Assembly: GCA_937982065.1 (NCBI GenBank)
Contig: CALJMO010000036.1
Span: 1-64,000 of the forward strand
Source of the DNA: an uncultured Collinsella sp.
GTDB lineage: Bacteria > Actinomycetota > Coriobacteriia > Coriobacteriales > Coriobacteriaceae
Direction: 5' to 3'
DNA: 64,000 nucleotides
Part shown: in pieces, positions 8,357 through 16,849 of the stretch
Numbering within the stretch: the first letter of the stretch is position 1
How the letters are laid out: every line of letters starts with the position of its first letter
The notes under the pieces: generated by a model
Databases searched by the model: none
What the model saw: only the letters and a program-made list of their open reading frames with translations
Told to the model about the DNA's origin: nothing
Made by a program: the position numbers and the translations under genes

Positions 8357-8421
8357 GTTGCGGTGAAATAGTTCCTAAATAGAGGCTTCAAGCCCCCAAA
8401 CAGGAACTATTCCACCGCAAC
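8357..8421. repeat. 20-bp inverted repeat between EamA and SIS genes
   Basis: GTTGCGGTGAAATAGTTCCT (8357-8376) pairs with 8402-8421 at 19 of 20 positions across a 25-base loop. No long T run follows in either direction. It lies beyond the stop of the second SIS gene and could act as a 3' end structure. Confidence 0.65.
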
Positions 8422-8457
8422 TTATGAGGACATCGAGCTGTTAGGCCGCTCTATCCC

Positions 8458-9450
8458 CTAGTAGTCCAGCTTCCACATGTAGCGGCGCGTCATGTAGTCC
8501 TTGTGCGTGACGGCAGAGAGCGCGCGCATGTAGACGTTGTTGAGGATCGGGGCAAAGATCAGGTGGTTGAAGTACTCGCTCACGCTGTCCTTGATGTCGT
8601 TGAGGCCGAGCTCCTTGGCGTCGAGCTGATAGACGCGCTCGCCACCGTACTGGTTGACGAAGCGGATACCGCGCTCGTCGTTGCAGCGGCTGCGGCCGAC
8701 GCTGATGAGCTGGAACAGCGAGGTGCGCTTGTCCAGAATCTCGAAGGGGCCGTGGAAGAAGTCGCAGGTGTTGATGGTGCAGGAGTCGATCTGCAGCATC
8801 TCCTGCACGTTGCAGATGCTAAAGACGTAGGCAGCACCAAAGAGCGGACCCTGAGCCATCACGTTGATGCAGGGCTTGTCGGCGTTTTGCTCGGCCCACT
8901 TGGCGGCGAGCGGACGGGTGTACTCGACGGCCTTGCGATAGATGGGGTCAACCAGGTCGAAGGCGGCCATAGCGGTCTCATACTCGGCATAGCCCTCGGT
9001 CTGCTGCGTAAGCTCCATGGCGATCATGGTCACGACGGCGGAGTTAGTACGGCCCATGCAAGACTCGTCGACGGCCAGGCTGTCATACTGAATCTTGTAG
9101 TCGCAGACCTCGGTAAGGCCGGACTCGTCGACATAGATGGCGATGGTGCTGGCGCCGTGGTCCTTGGCGACCTGGGCGGCGACGATGGTCTCCTTGGTGC
9201 CGCGCATGGACACGACGACGGCCAGGGTGTTCTCGTTGACATAGGCGGGCGTGGCGTGCACGAACTCATTGCTGGTGTAGCTGGAGCTCACGACCTGCGT
9301 GGCCTCGTGCTCCATAAAGTACTGGGCAGGATAGTTGCCGCCGTTGGATCCGCCGGCGCCAATCCACACGACGCGCTTGATGCCGCCCTTGTCTGCCTTG
9401 TCGGCCAAAACCTGGGAGACGACGTCCTTAACCTGTTCCTGAGTAGTCAT
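8458..9450 (-). CDS. SIS-domain sugar-phosphate deglycase/isomerase (FrlB-like), paralogue 2
   Basis: The 330-residue protein is a paralogue of the SIS protein at 3178-4161. It shares the N-terminal phosphosugar motif (VWIGAGGSNGGNYPAQYFMEH), the DFFHGPFE motif and the RRYMWKLDY tail. The fold has two SIS domains. Having two such enzymes beside a mannose-class PTS recalls the Salmonella gfr locus for glucoselysine and fructoselysine, where two SIS deglycases act on the two phosphorylated Amadori products; that parallel is inference. The gene is divergent from the second GntR regulator, and both carry the ATACA-GTT direct repeat in their upstream regions. AAAGG precedes the ATG at 9450 by about ten bases. 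Confidence 0.85.
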   Translation of the reverse strand: MTTQEQVKDVVSQVLADKADKGGIKRVVWIGAGGSNGGNYPAQYFMEHEATQVVSSSYTSNEFVHATPAYVNENTLAVVVSMRGTKETIVAAQVAKDHGASTIAIYVDESGLTEVCDYKIQYDSLAVDESCMGRTNSAVVTMIAMELTQQTEGYAEYETAMAAFDLVDPIYRKAVEYTRPLAAKWAEQNADKPCINVMAQGPLFGAAYVFSICNVQEMLQIDSCTINTCDFFHGPFEILDKRTSLFQLISVGRSRCNDERGIRFVNQYGGERVYQLDAKELGLNDIKDSVSEYFNHLIFAPILNNVYMRALSAVTHKDYMTRRYMWKLDY

Positions 9451-9490
9451 CGTGCATCAGCCTTTCTTCTCGTTTGATGCTCTCGATGGC

Positions 9491-9510
9491 ATACAAGTTA
9501 CATACATGTT
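9491..9510. promoter_or_regulatory. Direct-repeat operator, ATACAAGTT-N2-ATACATGTT
   Basis: Two nine-base units separated by two bases lie 41 bases upstream of the SIS paralogue 2 start. The same arrangement occurs at 9630-9649 before the divergent GntR gene, so both genes are probably controlled by that regulator. Confidence 0.5.
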
Positions 9511-9629
9511 TTGATTATGTCGACTAGTTGTATGCTATATTTGTCTTAGAAAATTTTCTGATACGGTTTTCGATAACTTGCTACCAGCGGTTTTGTTGTT
9601 GTATTGAATACATGCTTGATTAGATACGC

Positions 9630-9649
9630 ATACAGGTTAGATACAGGTT
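9630..9649. promoter_or_regulatory. Direct-repeat operator overlapping the GntR leader
   Basis: ATACAGGTT-AG-ATACAGGTT ends seven bases before the GntR ATG and covers its ribosome-binding region. Binding here would block expression of the regulator itself. Confidence 0.5.
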
Positions 9650-9655
9650 GATCGC

Positions 9656-10378
9656 ATGAACGCTTCATCTAAAAAGAGACTGACCCAATACGAGCGCTTG
9701 GCGGGCATGCTGCGCGACCGCATCGCCTCCGGCACCTACGCGCGCGGAGACAAGCTGCCGTCCGAGATGGAACTCATGGACGAATCGGGGCTGTCGCGTA
9801 GCACCGTACGCCACGCCCTTAAGGTGCTCGTTGATGAGGGCCTGGTGCGCACCGAGCGCGGGCGTGGCGCCTTTGTGGCCGACACGCCGGCGCTCCACGA
9901 GAACAACCTGGTGTTTTCGAGCTACACGACACAGGTCCAGGGTCAGGGTATGAAGCCCACCACGCGCACGGTGGACTCTGGCTTTGCCAAGGCCGCGGGC
10001 AATGCGGCCAAGTTCTTCGATGTCGCCGTGGGCAGCAAGCTCGTCAAACTTGTCCGCCTGCGTTATCTGGACGATGCGCCGCTGTGCCTGGAGACCACCT
10101 ATCTACCACCGAGCTTTGAGGCACTCATCGATCGCGATATCAACGGTTCGCTCTATGCCACGCTACGACAGGAGTTCCATCGCGCGCCGGCACAGGGGCA
10201 CAAGACCTTTGAGGTATGCTATGCCTCGCAAAACGAGGCGTTTTTGCTCAACGTTGAGCGTGGGCAGGCGCTGATCCTGATCACCGACTACGTCTACGAC
10301 ACCGACGGCCGCCCGCTCCATGTCTCCAAGCGCATCCAACGCACCGACCGCGCCAAATACACCGAGCCCATCGGCTAA
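9656..10378 (+). CDS. GntR/HutC-family transcriptional regulator, UTRA type (second)
   Basis: This 240-residue regulator has an N-terminal winged helix (about 8-78, with LSRSTVRHALKVLVDEG and ERGRGAFVA) and a C-terminal UTRA domain (about 95-235). It is divergent from SIS paralogue 2 and reads in the opposite direction from nearly everything around it. Matching direct repeats occur at 9491-9510 and 9630-9649. I infer that it represses the SIS gene and itself until a phosphorylated sugar binds the UTRA domain. It is distinct from the GntR at 88-807, and its operator motif is also distinct. Confidence 0.93.
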   Translation: MNASSKKRLTQYERLAGMLRDRIASGTYARGDKLPSEMELMDESGLSRSTVRHALKVLVDEGLVRTERGRGAFVADTPALHENNLVFSSYTTQVQGQGMKPTTRTVDSGFAKAAGNAAKFFDVAVGSKLVKLVRLRYLDDAPLCLETTYLPPSFEALIDRDINGSLYATLRQEFHRAPAQGHKTFEVCYASQNEAFLLNVERGQALILITDYVYDTDGRPLHVSKRIQRTDRAKYTEPIG

Positions 10379-10414
10379 CCTGCCAAAATTAACCTGTCCC
10401 TAAATGGTAGGTTT
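10378..10414. repeat. Dispersed palindromic repeat, copy C (diverged)
   Basis: ACCTGCCAAAAT, AACCTGTCCC and TGGTAGGTTT match the reverse complement of the copy at 3035-3077 with a few changes. It lies between two converging genes and overlaps the stop of the GNAT gene. Confidence 0.5.
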
Positions 10415-10990
10415 GGGGAGGTCGGGGAACCAGATTGGTTTGGGTTGGCTGGGAACGCGCTCGGCTAGGACCAACTCCATCCAACACATGTCGTACCAGC
10501 GACCGAACTTTTGGGCACAGCGATCGAAGGCGCCCACCAGGCGATACCCCATATGGGCATGGAAATCCTGGCTGTTGTGCGTCAGGTACTCGTCGTCCTT
10601 ATCGTGCGGCACGGCAATGAGCGCGCACATGTTGGTGATGCCCATCGCGACCAGGCATTGCTTGAGCGCGTCGTGCAGCTTGCGACCCAGACCACCATGG
10701 CGCACATCGCGCGCCAGGTAGATCGACGTCTCGACCGACCAGTCGTATGCCTCGCGGCTGTTGAGCGGACTCACATAGGCATAGCCTACCGGACGCCCGT
10801 CCAACACCATCACCAGATACGGATAGCGCTTGAGCGTACGCTCGATGCGCCCGGCGAACTCCTCAACGCTTGGCACCTCGTATTCGCAGGTAATCGCCGT
10901 CTCGCGCACATACGGTTCGTAAATGGCAAGCAACGCCGGCGCGTCATCGGGCGTCGCCAGGCGAACCGTCGGCTCGGACATCTCGGTCAT
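10400..10990 (-). CDS. GNAT family N-acetyltransferase (phosphinothricin acetyltransferase-like)
   Basis: The 196-residue protein fits the GNAT fold. TVRLATPDDAPALLAIYEPYV at the N-terminus resembles the opening of phosphinothricin/methionine-sulfone acetyltransferases. The acetyl-CoA loop follows in DVRHGGLGRKLHDAL. The likely reaction is acetyl transfer from acetyl-CoA to a small amine or amino-acid analogue in the cytoplasm. The ATG at 10990 is used because GAAGG lies just upstream; the longer frame upstream falls in a hairpin. It follows the threonine aldolase gene after a terminator. Confidence 0.85.
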   Translation of the reverse strand: MTEMSEPTVRLATPDDAPALLAIYEPYVRETAITCEYEVPSVEEFAGRIERTLKRYPYLVMVLDGRPVGYAYVSPLNSREAYDWSVETSIYLARDVRHGGLGRKLHDALKQCLVAMGITNMCALIAVPHDKDDEYLTHNSQDFHAHMGYRLVGAFDRCAQKFGRWYDMCWMELVLAERVPSQPKPIWFPDLPKPTI

Positions 10991-11006
10991 ACAACCCTTC
11001 TTCCTC

Positions 11007-11050
11007 AAAAGCAAAGGCCGCCCCACGCCAAACCCAGGCGCGGGGCGGCC
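11007..11050 (-). terminator. Terminator after the threonine aldolase gene
   Basis: GGCCGCCCC (11016-11024) pairs with GGGGCGGCC (11042-11050). On the minus strand the stem is followed by TTTGCTTTT. Confidence 0.75.
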
Positions 11051-11068
11051 CCTTGCCATTACATCAGG

Positions 11069-12094
11069 CTACAGGACAGCCGCCAACGCGTCGATATCCT
11101 CCTGCGTCGTGGCCCAGCTGGTGCAAAAGCGCACCACCGTGTGGGTCTCGTCGTACTTTTCCCAGTACTCGATCGAGGCGTGCTCGCGGATGCGCACCAT
11201 GTCCTCGTTGGGCAGAATCACGAACTGCTGGTTGGTCGGCGTCTCCAAGAAGAACTGGTAGCCGCGCTCATGCAGCACGCGACGCAGCGCCTGAGCGGTC
11301 TCAATCGCCTGGCGACCAATCTCAAAATACAGGCCATCGGTAAAAAGAGCCTCAAACTGCACACCCGTCAGGCGGCCCTTGGCCAGCAGCGCGCCGTGCT
11401 GCTTAATACGCGGAATGGGATACGCCGGAGCATGCATGCCGCAGAACACCACGGCCTCACCACACAGAGCGCCGCACTTGGTGCCGCCGATGTAGAACAC
11501 GTCGCACAGCTGCGCCAGCTCGGGCAGGGTAATGTCGCACTCGTCGGCCGACAGCGCATAAGCCAGGCGGGCGCCATCCACAAACAGCGGAATCTCGTGC
11601 TTCTGGCACACCGCATGAATCGCCGCGAGCTCGGCCTTGGAGTACAGCGTGCCGTACTCGGTCGATAGGCTCACGTACACGGCACCCGGGAACACCGTGT
11701 GCTCGTAGCTCTCGTTTTCGTAGAACACCTGGATATAGTTCTCGAGGTCCTCGGCGTGCATCTTGCCCTCGTAGCCGGGGATGGTGAGCACCTTGTGGCC
11801 GCCAAACTCGATGGCGCCCGCCTCGTGGCAGGCAACGTGACCAGTCTCGGCAGCAACGACGCCCTCGTACGGCGCGAGCAGCATGTCGATCACCGTCGCG
11901 TTGGCCTGCGTGCCGCCCACCAGAAAAAACACGTCGGCGTCAGGCGCCTGGCAGGCCTCGCGAATAAGCTGCTTGGCACGCTCGGTATGTGCATCGGTAC
12001 CGTAGCCGGGCTGCGGCTCCATATTGGTGTCGACGAGCGCCTGCAGCACCGCCGGATGTGCGCCGTGGGAATAGTCGTTGTTAAACGCGAGCAT
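11069..12094 (-). CDS. Threonine aldolase family PLP enzyme (beta-eliminating lyase)
   Basis: The 341-residue protein is a fold-type I PLP enzyme of the low-specificity L-threonine aldolase family. Lys206 in YIGGTKCGA is the likely Schiff-base lysine. Asp173 in FVDGARLAYAL would pair with the pyridine nitrogen, and the N-terminal FNNDYSHGAHP motif is typical. It probably cleaves L-threonine or allo-threonine to glycine and acetaldehyde in the cytoplasm; other beta-hydroxy amino acids are possible. Length matches the family. It stands alone between a PAP2 gene and a terminator. Confidence 0.9.
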   Translation of the reverse strand: MLAFNNDYSHGAHPAVLQALVDTNMEPQPGYGTDAHTERAKQLIREACQAPDADVFFLVGGTQANATVIDMLLAPYEGVVAAETGHVACHEAGAIEFGGHKVLTIPGYEGKMHAEDLENYIQVFYENESYEHTVFPGAVYVSLSTEYGTLYSKAELAAIHAVCQKHEIPLFVDGARLAYALSADECDITLPELAQLCDVFYIGGTKCGALCGEAVVFCGMHAPAYPIPRIKQHGALLAKGRLTGVQFEALFTDGLYFEIGRQAIETAQALRRVLHERGYQFFLETPTNQQFVILPNEDMVRIREHASIEYWEKYDETHTVVRFCTSWATTQEDIDALAAVL

Positions 12095-12139
12095 GGCAAT
12101 CCTCTCTTACCGGGTATCGGTCAGATGATTCAAACGGAG

Positions 12140-13003
12140 CTATTGTACGCCGTTGGGATAGGCAATGCGCGCGGCAAGGCACTCAAGCGCCAGCACCAGG
12201 GCAAAGCCGCAGCTTACGTCACTCAAAAAGTGCGCCCCGATCACGATACGGCCAAAGGCGACGAGCGCCGCGACCGTGGCAGCGACCCAAAAGACCACAC
12301 GGCGGCGCGACGGCTTTTCCTTAAAGGCCGCCGCGGGAAGCCCGGCGAGCATAAGGCCGATCGCCGCATGCGCCGTGTGTCCGCTCGCAAACGACTTAAA
12401 GCCGTCCTTGATTACGCCGGCCACAATATAGCTCCACTTGTCGGGGTTGCCAATCACCCACCACGGCTGAAAATTGAGCCCCGGCGTGACCTCGATCACG
12501 CGCATGCGCGGGCGCGACCACAGCGGCTTGACAATCACGTTGAGGATAATGGCCTGAGCGACCCACACGGCAAGCACCATCAACGCCCAGCGCGTGAGCT
12601 CGTCGGGCTCGGTCGTGCGCGTGAGGCGATAGACGATAAGGTTGGCGGCGATGACCAGCACAAATGTCAGCACCAGCTGAACGGCAATGAGTTTACCGCC
12701 AACCTTCAGGGACGAGACGATCTCGTAGCCGGCCAGGCCAACGTTGACGAGGATGCCGAGCACGGCGAGCCATTTGCTCTCCCTGGAGTCGGGACGCACC
12801 GCGCGTACGAGCATAACGCCCGCGACGCTCGCCGTCAGCTCAAACGGCAGCTCTCCGGCGGCCTCGATAAAGCGACCGTAGATGCTGCCGATATTGAACA
12901 GCGCGCTCGAGATCTGATAATCGAAAAAAGACCCGACGAGCAGACAAAAGGCCAGGATGACCGCGATAGCAGCGGCATCTTTCTTATAGATATACCCGAA
13001 CAT
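12140..13003 (-). CDS. PAP2 superfamily membrane phosphatase
   Basis: The 287-residue integral membrane protein carries the three PAP2 motifs in order: K159 to R164-P165 (KPLWSRP), S207-G208-H209 (SFASGHT) and R252 to H258 to D262 (RIVIGAHFLSD). In the family these form the catalytic site that removes phosphate from lipid phosphates such as undecaprenyl pyrophosphate or phosphatidic acid at the outer membrane face. Six or more hydrophobic segments are visible. It precedes mfd on the other side only by position; no operon link is evident. Substrate is inferred from family. Confidence 0.9.
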   Translation of the reverse strand: MFGYIYKKDAAAIAVILAFCLLVGSFFDYQISSALFNIGSIYGRFIEAAGELPFELTASVAGVMLVRAVRPDSRESKWLAVLGILVNVGLAGYEIVSSLKVGGKLIAVQLVLTFVLVIAANLIVYRLTRTTEPDELTRWALMVLAVWVAQAIILNVIVKPLWSRPRMRVIEVTPGLNFQPWWVIGNPDKWSYIVAGVIKDGFKSFASGHTAHAAIGLMLAGLPAAAFKEKPSRRRVVFWVAATVAALVAFGRIVIGAHFLSDVSCGFALVLALECLAARIAYPNGVQ

Positions 13004-13022
13004 GCTTTCCTTTCGATGGGGT

Positions 13023-13062
13023 CAGATTGCCCAAATGGGGCGTTTGCAGCGTCGACCCGTTA
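13023..13062. repeat. 40-nt dispersed repeat, copy 2
   Basis: This copy matches 24-63 at about 32 of 40 positions and overlaps the mfd stop codon, so it forms the 3' end of the mfd message. Confidence 0.5.
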
Positions 13063-16000
13063 GTCATCATCACTAGCGCCCAGCTGTTGCAGCAGCATGA
13101 GTGCCGCGGCCACCGGGCCGGTGCCGTCGTTGGCGTCGAGACCGCGACCCAGGCCGCTGCCCGCACCGGCGCCTGCCTTGTAGGGTACCGACAGCTTGCG
13201 GCTCTTGGGGAAGTTCACCGCGCCATAGCGGGTCTTAAGCTCAAAGGCCACCTTCTTAGGCACGTCGACGCCCAAAAACGTGATGCGACCGCCACTGAGC
13301 GTGACGCTCTCGAGCCCCAGACGCTCGCCGCGAATGCGGATGCGCGCGCGATTGAACAGGTTGAGTCCCGCCAACGGCAGCTCGCCATGCGCGGCCTCGG
13401 TCTCTTCCTGCACCTCGTCGATGCTCTCCAGGTCCTCGGCCGCTGCGAGCTTACGGTACACGAGCACGCGCTGGTCCACCGCCGGCAGGTACTCCTCGGA
13501 CAAGAAGTAGTCGGCCGGCAGGTTAATACCCACGCTCGCCGCCTCCACGCCGGCGTCGTCATCGCCGCGCGCCTCGGCCACGGCCTGGCCCAGCATCTGC
13601 GTAAACAGGTCAAAGCCCACGCTCGACAGGTTGCCGTGCTGTTCGGCTCCCATAAGCGAGCCGGCGCCGCGAATCTCCAGGTCGCGCATGGCGATGCGCA
13701 TGCCGCTGCCCAGGTCCTGAAACTCGGAAAGTGCGGTCAGGCGCGCCGTTGCCTCCTCGGTGAGCGGCAGCTCGCCCGGGAACATAAAGTACGCGTAGGC
13801 CTGCGTGGCAGAGCGACCCACACGACCCTTGAGCTGGTAGAGCTGCGCCAGACCCAGGCGTTGCGAATCCTCGATGATCAGCGTGTTGGCAGTCGCGTTG
13901 TCGATGCCGCTCTCCACGATGGTCGTGGCGATGAGCACATCGATCTTTTTGGTCGCGAACTCGATCATCACGTCCTCGACCTCGCGCGGGCTCATCTTGC
14001 CGTGCGCCACGCCCACGCGCGCCTCGGGCGCGGCCTCGTGCACGCGCGCCACGGCGTCGTCGATGGTCTTGACGCGGTTGGACACGTAGTACACCTGACC
14101 GCCGCGGCCCACCTCCAGGCGAATCGCCGCACTCACCACGTCGGGGTCGTACTCTCCCACGTGCACGATCACGGGGCGGCGCCCGGTCGGCGGCGTGGTG
14201 ATCAGGCTCATGTCGCGCACGCCGCTCGTGGCCATCTGCATGGTTCGCGGAATCGGCGTTGCCGAAAGCGTGAGCACGTCAATCTGCTCACGCAGGTTCT
14301 TGAGCTGCTCCTTGTGCTGCACGCCAAAGCGCTGCTCCTCGTCGATGATCACCAGGCCCAGGTTCTTGGGGTTCACATCGGCCGAAAGCAGGCGGTGGGT
14401 GCCGATGAGCACATCGATCGTGCCCTCGGCAAACGCCTTGAGCGCGCGCTTTTGCTGCGCCGGGGTGCGGAAGCGGCTGAGCACTTCGACCTCGAGGCCA
14501 AACGGGGCAAAACGCTCAAAGAAGGTCTCGTAGTGCTGCTGGGCCAGAATGGTCGTGGGGCAGAGCACCATGACTTGGCGGCCGGAGTCCACGCACTTAA
14601 ACGCCGCGCGCAGGGCAACCTCGGTCTTGCCGAAACCCACGTCGCCGCACAGCAGGCGGTCCATGGGCTTGGGCGCCTCCATGTCGGCCTTAATGTCGGC
14701 GATGGCCTCCAGCTGATCACGCGTCTCGTCGTAGGGAAAGCTCTCCTCCATCTCGATCTGCTCGGGCGTGTCGGGCGGGCAGGCGATGCCTGCGATCGAC
14801 GAGCGGCGCGTATACAGGTCGACCAGGTCAAACGCCAGCTTTTTGGCGTTCTTGCGCGCCTTATTGGTGGCACGCGTCCAGTCGGCAGTGTTGAGCCTGG
14901 TCAGGCGCGGCTTGTCACCGTCGGGACCGACGTATCGCGTGATGCGGTCGACCTGCTCGAGCGGCACGTAGAGCTTGTCGCCGTCGGCGTATTCCAGCAA
15001 AAAATAGTCGCGCTCCTTGCCGCCCACTTCCTGGCGCGCGATCTCGCTAAAGAGCGCGATGCCGTGGGTGGCGTGCACCACGTAGTCACCCGGCTTAAAC
15101 GGGAAGGTAATCTGCGTAATGTCCACCTTGCGGCGGCTGCGCGCGCGGTTGGCGTCCATGCGGGCGTTGAGGTCGGCGATTGAGAACACGGCCAGATTGG
15201 CGTCGGGCACCACCACGCCCTGCGGCAGGGCGGCGTCCACAAAGGTCACGCGCCCGCGCGAGATGGTGGGCACGGCGGCACCGGTGGCGGCCTGTGCGGC
15301 GCCCGCCTCCAGAGAGCGGGCGTTGAGCGCATCCGCCTTGCGTTCGCGAATCGAGGCATGGGCCTCCTGACGGGCGGTGCGATCGGCAGAATCTGCCGCG
15401 GCCACGCGCACACGGTCGCCGATAGCACCGGCATTTTCGGGCGCCGCAGTCAGCGACTCCTCAAAGGTAATACCCTCATCGCCAAAGGTAAGCTCCATCG
15501 ACTCGCGCGCGCCACGGTCGGGAATGGCAAACACGCAGGCATAGCGCTTGCCCACGACCTCCTGAATACGCGTCATAAAGCGATTGTCCGAACCCGCGAT
15601 AGCAGGCTGCTCAATCTTGAGCTCGGCCGTCACCGCACCGCCGGCACGGATGAGGCTCACGTAATTCAGGCGCTGCTGGGCACCAAAGTCGAGCTGCTGG
15701 GCGCGCACATACAGGCCGTCCAGGCGGTCGACCCCCGCCTCGCCGGCACGTGCCTCGATATCCTCGTAGGCGCGCAGGCAATCGTCGAACAGCGAGCGCG
15801 GCTCGGACAGCACCACGAGTGCCTTGCCGCTCACATGCGACAGCGGGCTCACGGTCTGGCCGTACATCACCGGCAAAAAGCGGTCGAGTTCGGGCGTGAC
15901 GATACGCGCATCCACCATCTCGAGCAGCGCCGCCAGTTTGCTGTCGTCCTGGCTGGCGCGATAGAGCGCCACATGCATGTTGTGGACGGCCTCGTCGGTA

Positions 16001-16692
16001 AGCGCCAGCTCACGGCACGGGAAGATCTCGATACTGTCCTCGTTGCCGATGGTCTGCCCCGTTGAGCTCACCATGCGGCGGATGCGGTCAATCTCGTCGC
16101 CAAAGAACTCAATGCGCACGGGCGCTTTCTCTTGTGCGGGGAACACCTCGACGGTGTCGCCGTGAACGCGGAACAGACCGGGCGCATCAGCGGCACCGGC
16201 ATTGGTGTAGCCCATGCCCACCAGGCGATGCGGCACCTCGTCAAAAGGAACCTCCTCGCCCACCGCAAAGGTCGTGGACTCCCAGTAGCGGCTCTCGACC
16301 GGCGGCACGCAGCGCAGCAGCGCGCGGGCCGAGGCAACCATGATGCAGTTGTCCCCGCGCACGATGCGCCCCAGAGCCTCGCAGCGCTGCGCCACCACGG
16401 CGTCGTCGGGCGCCTGCTCGCGCCACGGATAGTCCTTGCGCTCGGGAAAGCGGCACACGTGCGCCAGGCCCACATAGGCGGCAAGGCTGCGCGCGGCGCG
16501 ATCAGCCGCATCCTCGCCGCTCACAATGTAGACCGTCGGGCGCGGGCGGCGCGCAAACTGGGCGGCCGCCATAAGCGTGCGGCCCGACTGCGACACAGCC
16601 AGCGTCACGTCCTCGCCGGCATCGAGTCCGGCCTCGACGGTCTGCAGTGCCTCGGCAGTGTAGAGCTGCGCGGCTATACGGTGAATGAGCAT
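13060..16692 (-). CDS. mfd: Transcription-repair coupling factor Mfd
   Basis: The 1210-residue protein displaces RNA polymerase stalled at lesions and recruits UvrA. It has a UvrB-like N-terminal region (to about 350), the RNA-polymerase-interacting CarD-like domain (KPGDYVVHATHGIALF, about 515-580), a RecG-like helicase with Walker A GDVGFGKTE and DEEQ box IIDEEQRFGV, and a C-terminal TRCF domain. The tail is Gly-rich. The ATG at 16692 has GGAGG six bases upstream, so I start nine codons inside the longest frame. A terminator separates it from nth upstream. Confidence 0.97.
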   Translation of the reverse strand: MLIHRIAAQLYTAEALQTVEAGLDAGEDVTLAVSQSGRTLMAAAQFARRPRPTVYIVSGEDAADRAARSLAAYVGLAHVCRFPERKDYPWREQAPDDAVVAQRCEALGRIVRGDNCIMVASARALLRCVPPVESRYWESTTFAVGEEVPFDEVPHRLVGMGYTNAGAADAPGLFRVHGDTVEVFPAQEKAPVRIEFFGDEIDRIRRMVSSTGQTIGNEDSIEIFPCRELALTDEAVHNMHVALYRASQDDSKLAALLEMVDARIVTPELDRFLPVMYGQTVSPLSHVSGKALVVLSEPRSLFDDCLRAYEDIEARAGEAGVDRLDGLYVRAQQLDFGAQQRLNYVSLIRAGGAVTAELKIEQPAIAGSDNRFMTRIQEVVGKRYACVFAIPDRGARESMELTFGDEGITFEESLTAAPENAGAIGDRVRVAAADSADRTARQEAHASIRERKADALNARSLEAGAAQAATGAAVPTISRGRVTFVDAALPQGVVVPDANLAVFSIADLNARMDANRARSRRKVDITQITFPFKPGDYVVHATHGIALFSEIARQEVGGKERDYFLLEYADGDKLYVPLEQVDRITRYVGPDGDKPRLTRLNTADWTRATNKARKNAKKLAFDLVDLYTRRSSIAGIACPPDTPEQIEMEESFPYDETRDQLEAIADIKADMEAPKPMDRLLCGDVGFGKTEVALRAAFKCVDSGRQVMVLCPTTILAQQHYETFFERFAPFGLEVEVLSRFRTPAQQKRALKAFAEGTIDVLIGTHRLLSADVNPKNLGLVIIDEEQRFGVQHKEQLKNLREQIDVLTLSATPIPRTMQMATSGVRDMSLITTPPTGRRPVIVHVGEYDPDVVSAAIRLEVGRGGQVYYVSNRVKTIDDAVARVHEAAPEARVGVAHGKMSPREVEDVMIEFATKKIDVLIATTIVESGIDNATANTLIIEDSQRLGLAQLYQLKGRVGRSATQAYAYFMFPGELPLTEEATARLTALSEFQDLGSGMRIAMRDLEIRGAGSLMGAEQHGNLSSVGFDLFTQMLGQAVAEARGDDDAGVEAASVGINLPADYFLSEEYLPAVDQRVLVYRKLAAAEDLESIDEVQEETEAAHGELPLAGLNLFNRARIRIRGERLGLESVTLSGGRITFLGVDVPKKVAFELKTRYGAVNFPKSRKLSVPYKAGAGAGSGLGRGLDANDGTGPVAAALMLLQQLGASDDD

Positions 16693-16717
16693 GCTGTTCC
16701 TCCGGCATTGCAACGCC

Positions 16718-16745
16718 AAAAGCCCGCCGGGGCAAGCTCGGCGGG
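16718..16745 (-). terminator. Terminator between nth and mfd
   Basis: CCCGCCG (16723-16729) pairs with CGGCGGG (16739-16745), followed on the minus strand by GCTTTT. It ends nth transcription just upstream of mfd. Confidence 0.75.
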
Positions 16746-16849
16746 TATGCGGCGGATTTCATTGCCTGTCATGGTAGCGCATGGAGAGGACTCCGGCTCA
16801 AGGACAAACCCAGCCCCGCAAAAAACGCCAGACGAAGATGCGTTCCGCC

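Noticed and set aside
13027..15183. A 718-codon open frame on the plus strand
   Set aside because: It is antisense to mfd and shows biased composition (Leu, His, Arg, Gly, Ala) without any motif.
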